Positions 1-8,761 of a stretch of 64,000 nt of DNA are shown here, piece after piece. The notes beneath the pieces are model-generated. The model was not told the DNA's origin, made no database searches, and was given only the letters and a program-made list of their open reading frames with translations. Source of the DNA: Sphingomonas koreensis (GTDB lineage: Bacteria; Pseudomonadota; Alphaproteobacteria; Sphingomonadales; Sphingomonadaceae); the NCBI RefSeq assembly GCF_002797435.1, contig NZ_PGEN01000001.1:3408501-3472500 (forward strand), in the 5' to 3' direction. A program made the position numbers and the translations under genes. The first letter of the stretch is position 1. Each line of letters opens with the position of its first letter.

Positions 1-1410
1 GGCGTTGGCGGCCTCGGCAGCCTGCCAGATCTGCTCCTCGGTCGCGTCCCAGCGGCCGTAGCGGAGATTGTCGCGCGCGGTGGCGGCGAAGATCACCGTT
101 TCCTGCGGCACCATCGCCATGCGCGCGCGAACCTCGCCCGGATCGGCGGAACGGACGGGGATGCCGTCGACGCGGATTTCGCCGCCTTCGGGATCGTAGA
201 AGCGCTGGACGAGCTGGAAGAGGGTGGACTTGCCGGCGCCCGAGGGGCCGACGACCGCGACGGTCTCGCCCGGCGCGACCGACAGCGTGAACTGGTGGAG
301 CGCCGAGACTTCCGGGCGCGTCGGGTAGCGGAAGGTGACATTCTTGAAATCGATCGCGCCCAGCGGCGGGACGGGCAGCGGGACGGGATTGGCGGGCGCG
401 GCGATGTCCGGCTCCTGCGCGAGCAGTTCGGCCAGGCGGCTGGCGGCGCCCGAGGCGCGCAGCAGATCGCCATAGACTTCGGTCAGCGCGCCGAACGCGC
501 CGGTGACGAGACCCGCGGTGATGACGAAGGCGGTGATCGAGCCGCCGGAGATGCGTCCCTCGGCAACGCCATAGACCGCGTCCCACATGATGAGGGTGAT
601 CGCGGTGAAGAGGGCGAAGATGACGAGCGCGGTCATCAGCGCGCGGGTGGCGAATCGTTTCCGGGCGGTCGCGAAGCCGGCATCGACCGCGGTCTGGAAG
701 CGCTCGCCCTCGCGGCGTTCCTGTCCGAAGGCCTGGACGATCCGCATCGCGCCGAGCGTTTCGGAGGCGATCGCGCCGATATCCGCGACCCGATCCTGGC
801 TGGTGCGCGAGAAACGGCGCACGCGGCCGCCAAGCCACATGATCGGCAGCACGATCACCGGGATGCCGATGATGAGATAGGCGGCGATCTTGGGCGCGAG
901 GACGAAGAGATAGACGGTGCCGCCGATCGCGATCAGCAGGTTGCGCAGTGCGACTGAGACGGTCGTGCCGACGATCTGCTCGACGACCGCGGTATCGGCG
1001 GTGAGCCGGCTGGCGATTTCCGACGGGCGGTTCTCCTCGAACCATTTTGGGGGCAGGCGGAGGAGATTGCGGTGCACGGCGGCGCGCAGGTCAGCGACGG
1101 TGCGCTCGCCCAGCCAGGAGACGAAGTAGAAGCGCATCGCGGTCGCGAAGGCGAGCACGACGACCACCAGCAGCAGCCCCTGGAAATAGGCGCCGATCCG
1201 GCTGGGGTCGGCATCGGCACCAAAGCCCTTGTCGACCACTTCCTTGAAGGTGCGCGGGATCCACAGCGTCGCGCCCGCCGCAAGAATCAGCGCGACGATC
1301 GCGAGTCCGAGCTGGAGCGGGTAGCGGCTGGTGTGTCGCCAGACGATACGCAGGCTGGACAGCTTGCGGGGCGTCGGGGAAGTCTCGGGCTTCGAAGCGG
1401 GCTCGGCCAT
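1..1410 (-). CDS. ABC exporter half-transporter, fused permease-ATPase (C-terminus outside window)
   Basis: The window holds about 470 N-terminal residues; the gene runs off base 1. I start it at the ATG on 1408-1410 (protein begins MAEPASKPETSP). About six hydrophobic segments lie between residues 25 and 320 and form an ABC exporter membrane domain. A nucleotide-binding domain follows from about residue 350, with Walker A GPSGAGKST and Q-loop VPQET. The LSGGQ signature and Walker B lie beyond the edge. Family knowledge: such half-transporters work as inner-membrane homodimers exporting lipids or drugs (MsbA-like); the substrate cannot be told here. It is divergent from phaZ. Confidence 0.88.
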   Translation of the reverse strand, partial: MAEPASKPETSPTPRKLSSLRIVWRHTSRYPLQLGLAIVALILAAGATLWIPRTFKEVVDKGFGADADPSRIGAYFQGLLLVVVVLAFATAMRFYFVSWLGERTVADLRAAVHRNLLRLPPKWFEENRPSEIASRLTADTAVVEQIVGTTVSVALRNLLIAIGGTVYLFVLAPKIAAYLIIGIPVIVLPIMWLGGRVRRFSRTSQDRVADIGAIASETLGAMRIVQAFGQERREGERFQTAVDAGFATARKRFATRALMTALVIFALFTAITLIMWDAVYGVAEGRISGGSITAFVITAGLVTGAFGALTEVYGDLLRASGAASRLAELLAQEPDIAAPANPVPLPVPPLGAIDFKNVTFRYPTRPEVSALHQFTLSVAPGETVAVVGPSGAGKSTLFQLVQRFYDPEGGEIRVDGIPVRSADPGEVRARMAMVPQETVIFAATARDNLRYGRWDATEEQIWQAAEAANA

Positions 1411-1562
1411 GCGCGGCGCCTAGCCCGAAGCGCGCGCCAAGGGAACATCATTCCCACCTCGAACATTGGGTATGGATGGACATTGCACCGCAGCACCCGG
1501 CCGCTATAACCCCCTGCCACCGTTGTCAGACGGTCTGCGTGGGGCGGGGACAGTAACGACCG

Positions 1563-2795
1563 ATGTTGTATGATGCTTACGAGATGCAGCGCTCCATGCT
1601 GGCGGGTGCCAGCGCGCTGGCCAATTTCAGTGCCGGGCTGCTGAACAATCCTGCAAATCCCTTTGCTTATTTCGGCGGCGGGCCGATCCTGGCGTCCGCG
1701 CTTGAAGTGTTCGCGCACGCCGCCGCGCCGCGCGGCAAGCCCGATTTCGGGCTGGACTTCACGACCATCGACGGCAAGCGAATCGATGTCCGCGAGGAGA
1801 TCGTGCTGCGCAAGCCGTTCGGCCAGCTCAAGCGATTCGTGCGGGAAGGCGTCGAGGGCGGGCCCAAGCTGCTGATCGTCGCACCGATGAGCGGCCATTT
1901 CGCGACGCTGCTGCGCGGCACGGTCGAGCGGATGCTGCCGACGGCCGACGTCTACATCACCGACTGGCGCGATGCGCGGCAGGTGCCGCTCAGCGACGGC
2001 CGTTTCGATCTCGACGATTATGTCGATTACGTGATCGAGTTCATGGCGGCGATCGGGGCGGAGGGTGATCAGCGCGCCCATGTGCTCGCCGTCTGCCAGC
2101 CTTCGGTGCCGGTCTATGCCGCAGTCGCGCTGATGAACGCGGACAAGCATCCCAACCGCCCGCGAACGCTGACGATGATGGGCGGACCGATCGACACGCG
2201 CGAGGCGCCGACCGCGGTCAACACGCTGGCGACCGAGCGCCCGCATGCCTGGTTCGCGCAGAACGTGATCGCGACTGTGCCGGCGACCTATCCGGGCGCG
2301 GGCCGACGGGTCTATCCGGGCTTCCTGCAGCTTGCCGGGTTCATGACGATGAATCTGGGCAGCCACATGATTTCGCACTGGGAGATGTTCAAACATCTGG
2401 TGAAGGGCGATGGCGAGAGCGCGGATTCGACGATGCGCTTCTATGACGAATATCGCGCCGTGTGCGACATGACCGCCGAATTCTACCTCCAGACGATCGA
2501 CGTTGTGTTCCAGGCGCATTCGCTGCCCAAGGGCGAGATGATGCATCGCGGCCGCCGCGTCGATCCAGGTACGATCACCGACACCGCGCTGCTGGCGGTC
2601 GAGGGCGAGCGCGACGATATCTCGGGCCTGGGCCAGACCAAGGCGGCACTGACGATCGCCACCGGCCTGCCCGCCAGGATGAAGAAGTACCACATGGCGC
2701 CGGCCGTGGGCCATTACGGCATCTTCAACGGCAGCAAGTGGCGGACGAAGATCGCGCCGGTGCTGGAAGAATGGATCGCCAAGCACAGCGCATGA
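1563..2795 (+). CDS. phaZ: Intracellular polyhydroxyalkanoate depolymerase
   Basis: A 410-residue enzyme of the intracellular PHA depolymerase family, which degrades stored polyhydroxybutyrate granules in the cytoplasm. The N-terminus (MLYDAYEMQRSM) and total length are typical. The nucleophile is a cysteine in the lipase-box-like LAVCQPS (Cys178). The likely acid is Asp351 in EGERDD and the likely base is His384 in VGHYGIF, matching the Cys-Asp-His triad known for the Ralstonia PhaZ1 type. It stands alone behind a 150-base divergent spacer; no pha synthase or phasin gene is nearby. The ribosome site is weak (GGGGACAG about 10 bases upstream). Confidence 0.92.
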   Translation: MLYDAYEMQRSMLAGASALANFSAGLLNNPANPFAYFGGGPILASALEVFAHAAAPRGKPDFGLDFTTIDGKRIDVREEIVLRKPFGQLKRFVREGVEGGPKLLIVAPMSGHFATLLRGTVERMLPTADVYITDWRDARQVPLSDGRFDLDDYVDYVIEFMAAIGAEGDQRAHVLAVCQPSVPVYAAVALMNADKHPNRPRTLTMMGGPIDTREAPTAVNTLATERPHAWFAQNVIATVPATYPGAGRRVYPGFLQLAGFMTMNLGSHMISHWEMFKHLVKGDGESADSTMRFYDEYRAVCDMTAEFYLQTIDVVFQAHSLPKGEMMHRGRRVDPGTITDTALLAVEGERDDISGLGQTKAALTIATGLPARMKKYHMAPAVGHYGIFNGSKWRTKIAPVLEEWIAKHSA

Positions 2796-2805
2796 AAGAG
2801 CGGGG

Positions 2806-3207
2806 ATGAGCGCAATCGCGCATCCCGGATCCTGTCATTGCGGGGCGATCCGTTTCACCCTGCTGAGCGATCCGGCCGAGCTGACGACCTGCGACTGCTC
2901 GCTCTGCGTCAAGCGCAACGCGGTGATGACCAAGGTGCCCGAAGCCGACCTGCGGATCGACGCGGGCACTGAGCATCTGACGCTCTATGAGTGGAATACC
3001 CGCCGGGCGAAGCATTATTTCTGCGACCGCTGCGGCATCTATGTCTTCCACCGCAAGCGCGCCGCGCCCGACCATTTCGGCGTGAACATCTTCTGCCTCG
3101 ACCGTTTCGACCCGTCGCGTCTCCCGGTCCGTGCGACGGAAGGGGCGAATATGACAGTTGAGTCTGCCGATCCGCGACCCGAATGGCCGGGGCCGCGCCC
3201 GACCTAG
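2806..3207 (+). CDS. GFA/CENP-V family zinc-binding protein
   Basis: A 133-residue protein of the family named after glutathione-dependent formaldehyde-activating enzyme. Zinc-ligand cysteines are clear: CHC at residues 10-12, CDCSLC at 29-34 and CDRC at 73-76. Members bind two zincs; most have no assigned reaction, so I claim none. The start ATG lies 10 bases after the phaZ stop, within GGGGATG, so co-transcription with phaZ is plausible. Its stop overlaps by a few bases the stop of the convergent Coq7-type gene. Confidence 0.85.
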   Translation: MSAIAHPGSCHCGAIRFTLLSDPAELTTCDCSLCVKRNAVMTKVPEADLRIDAGTEHLTLYEWNTRRAKHYFCDRCGIYVFHRKRAAPDHFGVNIFCLDRFDPSRLPVRATEGANMTVESADPRPEWPGPRPT

Positions 3208-3761
3208 AGCCGCATGCCGAGCCAGATGATCGCGCCGGTCGAGAAGGCGATGGCGCGGTCGATCAGGCGTTCCAGCATCGTCGCCTCGCCGAGCCGTGAA
3301 ACGGACCGGTCGTGATGCTCCTGCTCGTCGTCGATGATCGCGCGGATCGTGGCGGCGGCGCGGGGGTCCTCACCCTCGAGTGCGGCGAGCTGCAGCGTCA
3401 GATGATGGAGCACGACGCGTTCGATCGCGATTGTGGTTGCGGCGATCGCACGGCGGCCGATCAGCCCGGTGATCAGGCCGGCCATGATCCCGCTGGCGGT
3501 GCACAGGTGAAAGCTGCGGCACCGCGGACGGCCGCGCGCTTTCAGTTCAGCGGCGAACAGGGCACGATGCCGCCGCTCATGGGCAAGAAACTCGGTGAGC
3601 TCCGCGACCATTTCCGGTGCACGCCACCGCGCGATCCATCGCTGGGTCAGATAGACGGCGATCGCCCCCTGCTCGCCGGCATGGTTGACCTTCATTATGC
3701 GGTCGCCCAGCGTTTCCGATCCATGCAAACTTGCGGTCAGGCGGGCGCCGGGTTCAGTCAT
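3204..3761 (-). CDS. coq7: Demethoxyubiquinone hydroxylase family (Coq7-type di-iron protein)
   Basis: A 185-residue ferritin-like di-iron protein. The six expected metal ligands can be placed: Glu30 (NHAGEQG), Glu62 and His65 (AHERRH), Glu114 (AIERVV), Glu146 and His149 (DDEQEH), giving the two ExxH motifs of the Coq7 family. Family knowledge: Coq7 hydroxylates 5-demethoxyubiquinone late in ubiquinone synthesis, associated with the inner membrane. No other ubiquinone gene is close by. It overlaps by a few bases the YkvA-like gene upstream on the same strand, suggesting a two-gene operon. Confidence 0.87.
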   Translation of the reverse strand: MTEPGARLTASLHGSETLGDRIMKVNHAGEQGAIAVYLTQRWIARWRAPEMVAELTEFLAHERRHRALFAAELKARGRPRCRSFHLCTASGIMAGLITGLIGRRAIAATTIAIERVVLHHLTLQLAALEGEDPRAAATIRAIIDDEQEHHDRSVSRLGEATMLERLIDRAIAFSTGAIIWLGMRL

Positions 3762-4122
3762 AGCCGAGCATCACGAATTCATAGGTGACGAACGCGACCA
3801 GCGCCCAGATCGCGATGACGATGGCGACGCCCCATTTGCTCACCGGGCGCGCGGCGGCGGCCTCTGCGGTGGCGCGATGCTCCGCCATCAGTTCGGGCGG
3901 GACGAGACGGGCGAACAGCCACACCCCTGCCGGGATCAGCACCGCGTCGTCGAGCAGGCCCAGGACGGGGATGAAGTCCGGGATCAGGTCGATCGGCGAG
4001 AGCGCATAGGCGGCGACGAGCAATCCGATCAGCTTGGCAATGAGCGGCGTGCGCGGATCGCGCGCGGCGAGCCAGACGGCGTGCGATTCGATCCGGATGC
4101 GGTGGACGAGCGATTTCCCCAT
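3754..4122 (-). CDS. YkvA-like DUF1232 membrane protein
   Basis: A 122-residue protein from the ATG at 4120-4122 (MGKSLVHR). It carries the DUF1232 signature with the invariant SPIDLIPDFIP stretch at residues 42-52, then a C-terminal transmembrane helix at about 98-116. The open frame continues upstream without a stop, so a longer start is possible, but homologues begin near this ATG. Function is unknown. Its end overlaps the start of the coq7-type gene. Confidence 0.8.
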   Translation of the reverse strand: MGKSLVHRIRIESHAVWLAARDPRTPLIAKLIGLLVAAYALSPIDLIPDFIPVLGLLDDAVLIPAGVWLFARLVPPELMAEHRATAEAAAARPVSKWGVAIVIAIWALVAFVTYEFVMLGYD

Positions 4123-4186
4123 CGGGAAGGGATCGTCCGGCGTATCGTCCGGGTCAAGCGTCGCCGCTGCGGACAGCGCCCCGGCA

Positions 4187-4546
4187 TCAGACCGGGGCGT
4201 GGCAGACGAACTCGACCAGCCGCCCGTCAGGGTCGCGCAGATAGCCGGCATAGTAATCGGGGTGGATATGCGGCGCGAGCGCCGGTGCGCGGTCCAGCTC
4301 GAAGCCGGCGTCGCGTCCGATCGCGTAGATCGCATCGACCGCTGGCCGATCGGGCGCGGTGAAGGCGAAATGGACATTTTCCGAGGCGTCACCCTCGACC
4401 AGGAAGAAGTCGAGGCGGTTGCCGTCGCCAAACCCCTTGGCGGCGGAGTCTACGATCAGGCGGTAGCCGATCGGGGCGAGCAGGGTGCCGTAGAAGTGCA
4501 ACGTGCGGGCGAGGTCCGGGGTCTTGATTTCGAGATGGTCGAGCAA
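4187..4546 (-). CDS. VOC (glyoxalase/dioxygenase superfamily) protein
   Basis: A single-domain VOC protein of 119 residues if translated from the TTG at 4544-4546, which has AAGGAG seven bases upstream. An ATG at 4585 in the same frame would add 13 residues but lacks a good ribosome site, so I prefer TTG. Family features: opening LDHLEIKTPDL, central HFAFTAPDR and closing DPDGRLVEFV with the C-terminal metal-ligand glutamate. Substrate unknown; members include glyoxalases, fosfomycin-type transferases and extradiol dioxygenases. It is divergent from an Lrp-type regulator gene across a perfect palindrome, suggesting local regulation. Confidence 0.82.
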   Translation of the reverse strand: MLDHLEIKTPDLARTLHFYGTLLAPIGYRLIVDSAAKGFGDGNRLDFFLVEGDASENVHFAFTAPDRPAVDAIYAIGRDAGFELDRAPALAPHIHPDYYAGYLRDPDGRLVEFVCHAPV

Positions 4547-4620
4547 TGCTTGTCTCCTTGGTCGGAGGCATGCAGATAAGGGCACGAAAGCGCGGAGTAC
4601 GTGCGGCGCGGGCGATAGTT

Positions 4621-4636
4621 TGATCGATATCGATCA
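4621..4636. promoter_or_regulatory. Perfect 16-bp palindrome, candidate operator of the Lrp-type regulator
   Basis: TGATCGATATCGATCA reads identically on both strands. It lies in an AT-rich stretch between the divergent VOC and Lrp/AsnC genes, 30 bases before the regulator ATG at 4667. Inference: binding site for the regulator, autoregulating and controlling the VOC gene. Confidence 0.45.
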
Positions 4637-4666
4637 TATTTTGAAACATATTGATTGGAACCAGTC

Positions 4667-5134
4667 ATGCCTGTCGATCTCGATCCCGCCGACCGCCAGT
4701 TGCTGGCACTGATGCACGAAGACAGCGTTACACAGATCAACACGCTGGCGGCCGAGACCGGCCTGTCGCCGGCATCGGTTCAGCGGCGGCTGCGGCGTCT
4801 GCGCGATCGCGGGGCGATCGCCCGCGAGGTCGCGGTGATCGATCCTGGCGCGGCCGGTATCGGCATGAGCTTCGTCGTGATGGTCGAGCTGGAGCGCGAG
4901 CGGATCGACCAGCTCGATGCGTTCCGCCGCAAGGTGATGCGCGAACCGCACGTTCAGCAATGCTATTATGTGACGGGCGAGGCCGATTTCGTGCTGGTCT
5001 GCGTCGCGCGCGACATGGCTGAATTCGAGGAGCTGACGCGGCGGCTGTTCTTTGGCGACGAGAATGTTCGGCGGTTCCGCACCTCGGTGGTGATGGGGCG
5101 GACCAAGGTAGGGCTGACGCTGCCGATCGCGTGA
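4667..5134 (+). CDS. Lrp/AsnC family transcriptional regulator
   Basis: A 155-residue regulator with an N-terminal winged helix-turn-helix (about residues 5-55, including TQINTLAAETGLSPASVQRR) and a C-terminal RAM/AsnC effector domain (about 65-140, ending HVQQCYYVTGEADFVLV). I start at ATG 4667 (MPVDLDPADRQ); an in-frame TTG at 4655 would add four residues. Family knowledge: such proteins form octamer-like assemblies and sense amino acids or related metabolites. It is divergent from the VOC gene and shares a palindromic spacer with it. Confidence 0.9.
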   Translation: MPVDLDPADRQLLALMHEDSVTQINTLAAETGLSPASVQRRLRRLRDRGAIAREVAVIDPGAAGIGMSFVVMVELERERIDQLDAFRRKVMREPHVQQCYYVTGEADFVLVCVARDMAEFEELTRRLFFGDENVRRFRTSVVMGRTKVGLTLPIA

Positions 5135-5191
5135 TTGCCGGAGGCGTCAGGTTATGTATCATCCCGGCCTCAACGACGATGGAGAGGCTGT

Positions 5192-5662
5192 ATGAAGGCG
5201 TTGCTTGGAACTCTTTTGCTTGCCGCGGCGGTACCGGCTGCGGCCGGGCCCGCGCCTGCCTCTCCGCTGCTCGGCAGCTGGTCGGTCGATCTCACGCGCC
5301 TGCCGATCCCGCCCGAAGCCCGGCCCAAGAGCGTCACCATCACCTATAGCGATGCCGGTGCCGGCAAATGGCGCGCCGACGTGGTCGTGATGCGGCCTGA
5401 CGGATCGAAGGACCATGCCGAGAGCGTCTATCCGCTCGACGGTACCTCAGTGCCGGTTACAGGCAATTTCGAGGCGGACACGACTGCGGCGCGGCTACCC
5501 GAGGCGAATGTCATGATCATGGCGCTGGCCAAGGGCGGGATCCCGGCATCGACCCGCATCTATGCGGTCGCGCCCGACGGCAAGACGATGACCGAGACCG
5601 CGGTCTATTTCCGCGACGGCAAGCCGGTGATGCGGACCAATTATTTCACGCGGGTGAAGTAG
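5192..5662 (+). CDS. Secreted hypothetical protein
   Basis: A 156-residue protein starting MKALLGTLLLAAAVPAAAG, a clear Sec signal peptide, with GGAGAGG seven bases before the ATG. The mature part opens LLGSWSVDLTRLPIPP and has a beta-rich pattern (SVTITYSD, DVVVMRPDGS, MTETAVYF) reminiscent of lipocalin-like or DUF1579-type domains, though I cannot assign one. It is probably periplasmic. It follows the Lrp-type gene and ends before a strong bidirectional terminator. Confidence 0.7.
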   Translation: MKALLGTLLLAAAVPAAAGPAPASPLLGSWSVDLTRLPIPPEARPKSVTITYSDAGAGKWRADVVVMRPDGSKDHAESVYPLDGTSVPVTGNFEADTTAARLPEANVMIMALAKGGIPASTRIYAVAPDGKTMTETAVYFRDGKPVMRTNYFTRVK

Positions 5663-5691
5663 GGCGTCGATCGCATCGCAGCCTGAACTGG

Positions 5692-5723
5692 AAAGGGCCG
5701 GCGGATCGCTCCGCCGGCCCTTT
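5692..5723. terminator. Bidirectional intrinsic terminator
   Basis: A perfect 14-bp stem, AAAGGGCCGGCGGA with its complement, closes a TCGC loop and is flanked by A and T runs on both sides. It lies between the convergent 5192-5662 gene and the thiolase gene, so it can end transcription from both. Confidence 0.85.
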
Positions 5724-5745
5724 GTTCATTCAGGCTCCGGAGGGC

Positions 5746-6921
5746 TCAGAGGACTTCGAACAGCCCCGCCGCGCCCATGCCGCCGCCGACGCACATCGTG
5801 ACGACGACGTACTTGGCGCCGCGGCGCTTGCCCTCGATCAGCGCATGGCCGGTGCAGCGCGCGCCGGTCATGCCATAAGGGTGGCCGATCGAGATCGAGC
5901 CGCCATTGACGTTGAGCAGCTCGTTGGGGATGCCGAGCTTGTCGCGGCAGTAGAGGACCTGCACCGCGAACGCTTCATTGAGCTCCCAAAGGCCGATATC
6001 GTCCATCTTGAGGTTGAAGCGCTCGAGCAGCGCAGGGATCGCGAAGACGGGGCCGATTCCCATCTCGTCGGGCTTGGTGCCCGCGACCGCCATGCCGACA
6101 TAGCGGCCGAGCGGGGTTAGGCCGCGCTTCTCGGCGAGCTTCTCTTCCATCAGCACCGAGGAGGAGGACCCATCCGAGAGCTGGCTGGCGTTGCCTGCGG
6201 TGATCACGCCGTTGGGAACGACCGGCTGGAGCGCCTGAAGGCCCTCGAGCGTGGTTTCGGGGCGGTTGCCCTCGTCCTTGGTGAGGGTGACCTCCTTCTG
6301 CGTGACTTCCTTGGTCTCCTTGTTGACGATGTTCATCGTCGCGGTGACCGGCACGATCTCGTCGTCGAACTTGCCCGCGGCCTGTGCGGCGGCGGTGCGC
6401 TGCTGCGACTGGAGGCTGTACTCGTCCTGGACCTCGCGGCTGATATTGTAGCGCGCGGCGACGACCTCGGCGGTCTGCAGCATCGGCATGTACACGTCAT
6501 TGTGCATCGCCAGCAGTTCGGGATCGGCGGCGATCCGCATCTGCGGGGTCTGGACGAGGCTGATGCTCTCGACGCCGCCGCCGATGGCGATGTCCATATT
6601 GTCGACGATGATCTGCTTGGCAGCGGTGGCGATCGCCATCAAGCCGCTGGCGCACTGGCGGTCGACCGACATGCCCGAGACGCTGACCGGCAGGCCCGCG
6701 CGCAGCGCCGCCTGGCGGGCGATGTTGCCGGCCTGGTGACCCTGCTGGAGCGCGGCGCCGAAGACGACGTCCTGCACTTCGCCACCCTCGATCCCGGCGC
6801 GCTGGACGGCGGCCTCGATCGAGCGGGCGGCAAGCGTCTGGGCCGGCAGCGCGTTGAACGCGCCGCGATAGGCGCGGCCGATCGGGGTGCGGGCGGTGGA
6901 GACGATGACGGCGGAACGCAT
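5746..6921 (-). CDS. Acetyl-CoA acyltransferase (thiolase)
   Basis: A 391-residue type II thiolase. The acylated nucleophile is Cys90 in DRQCASGL, the NEAFA motif is present, and the second catalytic pair is His347 (GHPYG) and Cys377 (MCVGGGMG). It either cleaves 3-ketoacyl-CoA in beta-oxidation or condenses acetyl-CoA; sequence alone does not decide direction. The gene follows a MaoC-type hydratase gene by 27 bases on the same strand. That partner makes a fatty-acyl or PHA-monomer pathway likely. Confidence 0.92.
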   Translation of the reverse strand: MRSAVIVSTARTPIGRAYRGAFNALPAQTLAARSIEAAVQRAGIEGGEVQDVVFGAALQQGHQAGNIARQAALRAGLPVSVSGMSVDRQCASGLMAIATAAKQIIVDNMDIAIGGGVESISLVQTPQMRIAADPELLAMHNDVYMPMLQTAEVVAARYNISREVQDEYSLQSQQRTAAAQAAGKFDDEIVPVTATMNIVNKETKEVTQKEVTLTKDEGNRPETTLEGLQALQPVVPNGVITAGNASQLSDGSSSSVLMEEKLAEKRGLTPLGRYVGMAVAGTKPDEMGIGPVFAIPALLERFNLKMDDIGLWELNEAFAVQVLYCRDKLGIPNELLNVNGGSISIGHPYGMTGARCTGHALIEGKRRGAKYVVVTMCVGGGMGAAGLFEVL

Positions 6922-6948
6922 GGGGTGGCTATCCTTTTGCTATGATCG

Positions 6949-7413
6949 TTAGACGAAAATCTGGCTGATCCATTCGGCGATCATCGCGGGCTTGCTCTCG
7001 CCCTCGATCTCGACGGTGAACTCGACGGTCTGCTGCCACTGGCCGGGGCGCTTCTCGGCCAGCTCCAGCGTCTTGAAGCGGCCGCGCACGCGCTTGCCCG
7101 AGCGGACCGGGGTCAGGAAGCGGACTTTGTTGCCGCCGTAATTGACGCCCATCTTCACCCCTTCGATCCGGGGTTGCGGCGTGAGCGAGTTGAGCAGTGG
7201 CATCAGCGACAGCGTGAGGAAACCATGGGCGATGGTACCGCCGAACGGGGTCATCGCGGCCTTGGCGGGATCGACATGGATGAACTGGTGATCGCCGGTC
7301 GCCTCGGCGAACGTGTCGATCATGGCCTGGGTCACCTCGACCCAATCGGACACGCGCTCCTCGCCCGTGCGGGCGGCGAGCTGCTGGATCGTGACGGTCT
7401 CGGCGTCGGCCAT
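6949..7413 (-). CDS. MaoC family (R)-specific enoyl-CoA hydratase/dehydratase
   Basis: A 154-residue hot-dog-fold protein. I start at the ATG at 7411-7413 (MADAETVTI), which has AGGAG six to seven bases upstream; an ATG 18 bases earlier lacks this. The hydratase-2 catalytic motif is visible as ATGDHQFIHVD, giving Asp41 and His46, followed by GGTIAHGF. Such enzymes hydrate enoyl-CoA to (R)-3-hydroxyacyl-CoA or the reverse. It is the first gene of a pair with the thiolase, and phaZ 5 kb away belongs to the same chemistry. Confidence 0.88.
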   Translation of the reverse strand: MADAETVTIQQLAARTGEERVSDWVEVTQAMIDTFAEATGDHQFIHVDPAKAAMTPFGGTIAHGFLTLSLMPLLNSLTPQPRIEGVKMGVNYGGNKVRFLTPVRSGKRVRGRFKTLELAEKRPGQWQQTVEFTVEIEGESKPAMIAEWISQIFV

Positions 7414-7504
7414 GAAGGCTCCTGTTGGCATCCTCGCGGCGCATGTAGGCGCAACTTGACGCGCACGGCAAGGGGGTGCCTACTGCAAACGCGAAAACAG
7501 GGTC

Positions 7505-7517
7505 TTACGTAGCGTAA
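7505..7517. promoter_or_regulatory. Short inverted repeat upstream of maoC-thiolase pair
   Basis: TTACG-TAG-CGTAA lies about 90 bases upstream of the maoC-type start, in a 150-base spacer that otherwise shows no gene. It may be an operator for the fatty-acyl pair; the arms are only five bases, so chance is possible. Confidence 0.25.
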
Positions 7518-7569
7518 ATCTGCGCAATTGAGTCCAAACCCAACATTCTAAGAAATCCGGTGCGAATCG

Positions 7570-8751
7570 TCACGCGGGAGATTCAGAGCGAGTCTGGCGC
7601 GGCTCGCGTTCGGCATAAGGCAAGATCAGCGTACCGTCGGGCGCTGCGGTATAAGTGGTCTGGGTGGGGTAGGGGATGCTCACGCCTTCCTGCGCGAACT
7701 TGCGGACGATGCCGACGATCACCTTGTCGCGGATCGCATGGGCTCGCGGCCAGTCGTCGCCGGGTATGTCGAACTGCAGCTTGAGGTCGATCGAACTCGG
7801 GCCGAATGCCTCGTAGCTGGAGCGCGCGACGGTCGCCCCCTGTGCCTCGACCACGTCATGTATCATCTGGGGGATTTGCTCGAGCAGGTCGGGCGCGGTT
7901 TCATAGGCGACGCCGATCGTCATTTCGATCCGCGTATGGTCGCGGCCGGAGATGTTCTGAATCTCCTTGTCCAGAAGCTGCTTGTTGGCGATTACCCGCT
8001 GCTCTCCGGTAAAGGTGCGGATGCGCGTGGATTTGAGGCCGATCGCTTCGACGAAGCCGAGCGTCTGGTCGTACTGGATCTTATCTCCGCGGCGGAACGG
8101 GCGATCGAAGATGATCGCGAGCGCGGCGAACAGGTCCGCGAAGATGCCCTGCGCTGCCAGACCGATCGCGATGCCGCCGACGCCAAGACCCGCGACAAGA
8201 CCCGTGACGTTGACCCCGAGATTGTCGAGCACCACCACCAGCGCGATCGCGAACAGCGCGAAGGTGACCAGCAGGCGGATCAGGCCGAGCGCCGAGAGCA
8301 GCGCTTCGCCATGGTAGTTCTCGCTCTCGGTCCGTTTTTCGATGGCACCCAGGATGATCTCCCGCGCCCAGATCGCCGCCTGGAACACCGCGGCGACGGT
8401 GAAGAGGAAGCCGATCGTCTTGTCGAGCGTGGAGGGCGTGTTGGCGTAGCCCGACACGAGCCGTGCGGCGACCATGACGATGAAGAAATTGCCGGTGCGC
8501 GCGACCGCGCGGCCGATGATCGTACCCCAGCCTGCCGGGCCTTCCGACGTTTCGCACAATCTCATGCCCCAGCGGCGAGCCATGTGCAGGCCGAAGAAAA
8601 TGACGGTCGCGATGCCCGCGGCGATCAGGATCTGGAGCCAGTGGCCCTGCAACCACGCGACACTGTCGGTGAAGAAGGCGCGGGTCTGCGCCTCGATCGC
8701 TACCGAATCGATTCCAGCGGCCTTTTCGGCGGCGGCGGTCTTGTTGGTCAT
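7570..8751 (-). CDS. MscS family mechanosensitive ion channel
   Basis: A 393-residue small-conductance mechanosensitive channel protein, started at ATG 8749-8751 (MTNKTAAAEK) with AAGGA upstream. Several transmembrane segments occupy about residues 35-190. The pore helix and start of the beta domain show the MscS signature (VAGLGVGGIAIGLAAQ followed by DRPFRRGD). A soluble C-terminal vestibule follows. It opens on membrane tension during hypo-osmotic shock. It starts 10 bases after the topoisomerase IB stop, so the two are probably co-transcribed. Confidence 0.9.
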   Translation of the reverse strand: MTNKTAAAEKAAGIDSVAIEAQTRAFFTDSVAWLQGHWLQILIAAGIATVIFFGLHMARRWGMRLCETSEGPAGWGTIIGRAVARTGNFFIVMVAARLVSGYANTPSTLDKTIGFLFTVAAVFQAAIWAREIILGAIEKRTESENYHGEALLSALGLIRLLVTFALFAIALVVVLDNLGVNVTGLVAGLGVGGIAIGLAAQGIFADLFAALAIIFDRPFRRGDKIQYDQTLGFVEAIGLKSTRIRTFTGEQRVIANKQLLDKEIQNISGRDHTRIEMTIGVAYETAPDLLEQIPQMIHDVVEAQGATVARSSYEAFGPSSIDLKLQFDIPGDDWPRAHAIRDKVIVGIVRKFAQEGVSIPYPTQTTYTAAPDGTLILPYAEREPRQTRSESPA

Positions 8752-8761
8752 TCGGGGTCCT

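Noticed and set aside
1440..1466. GGAAC with a loosely spaced CATT upstream of phaZ, as an EcfG promoter
   Set aside because: The -10 element does not match the consensus, so not claimed.
1287..2786. A 499-codon minus-strand frame opposite phaZ
   Set aside because: No domain recognised; phaZ on the plus strand has catalytic residues and typical length.
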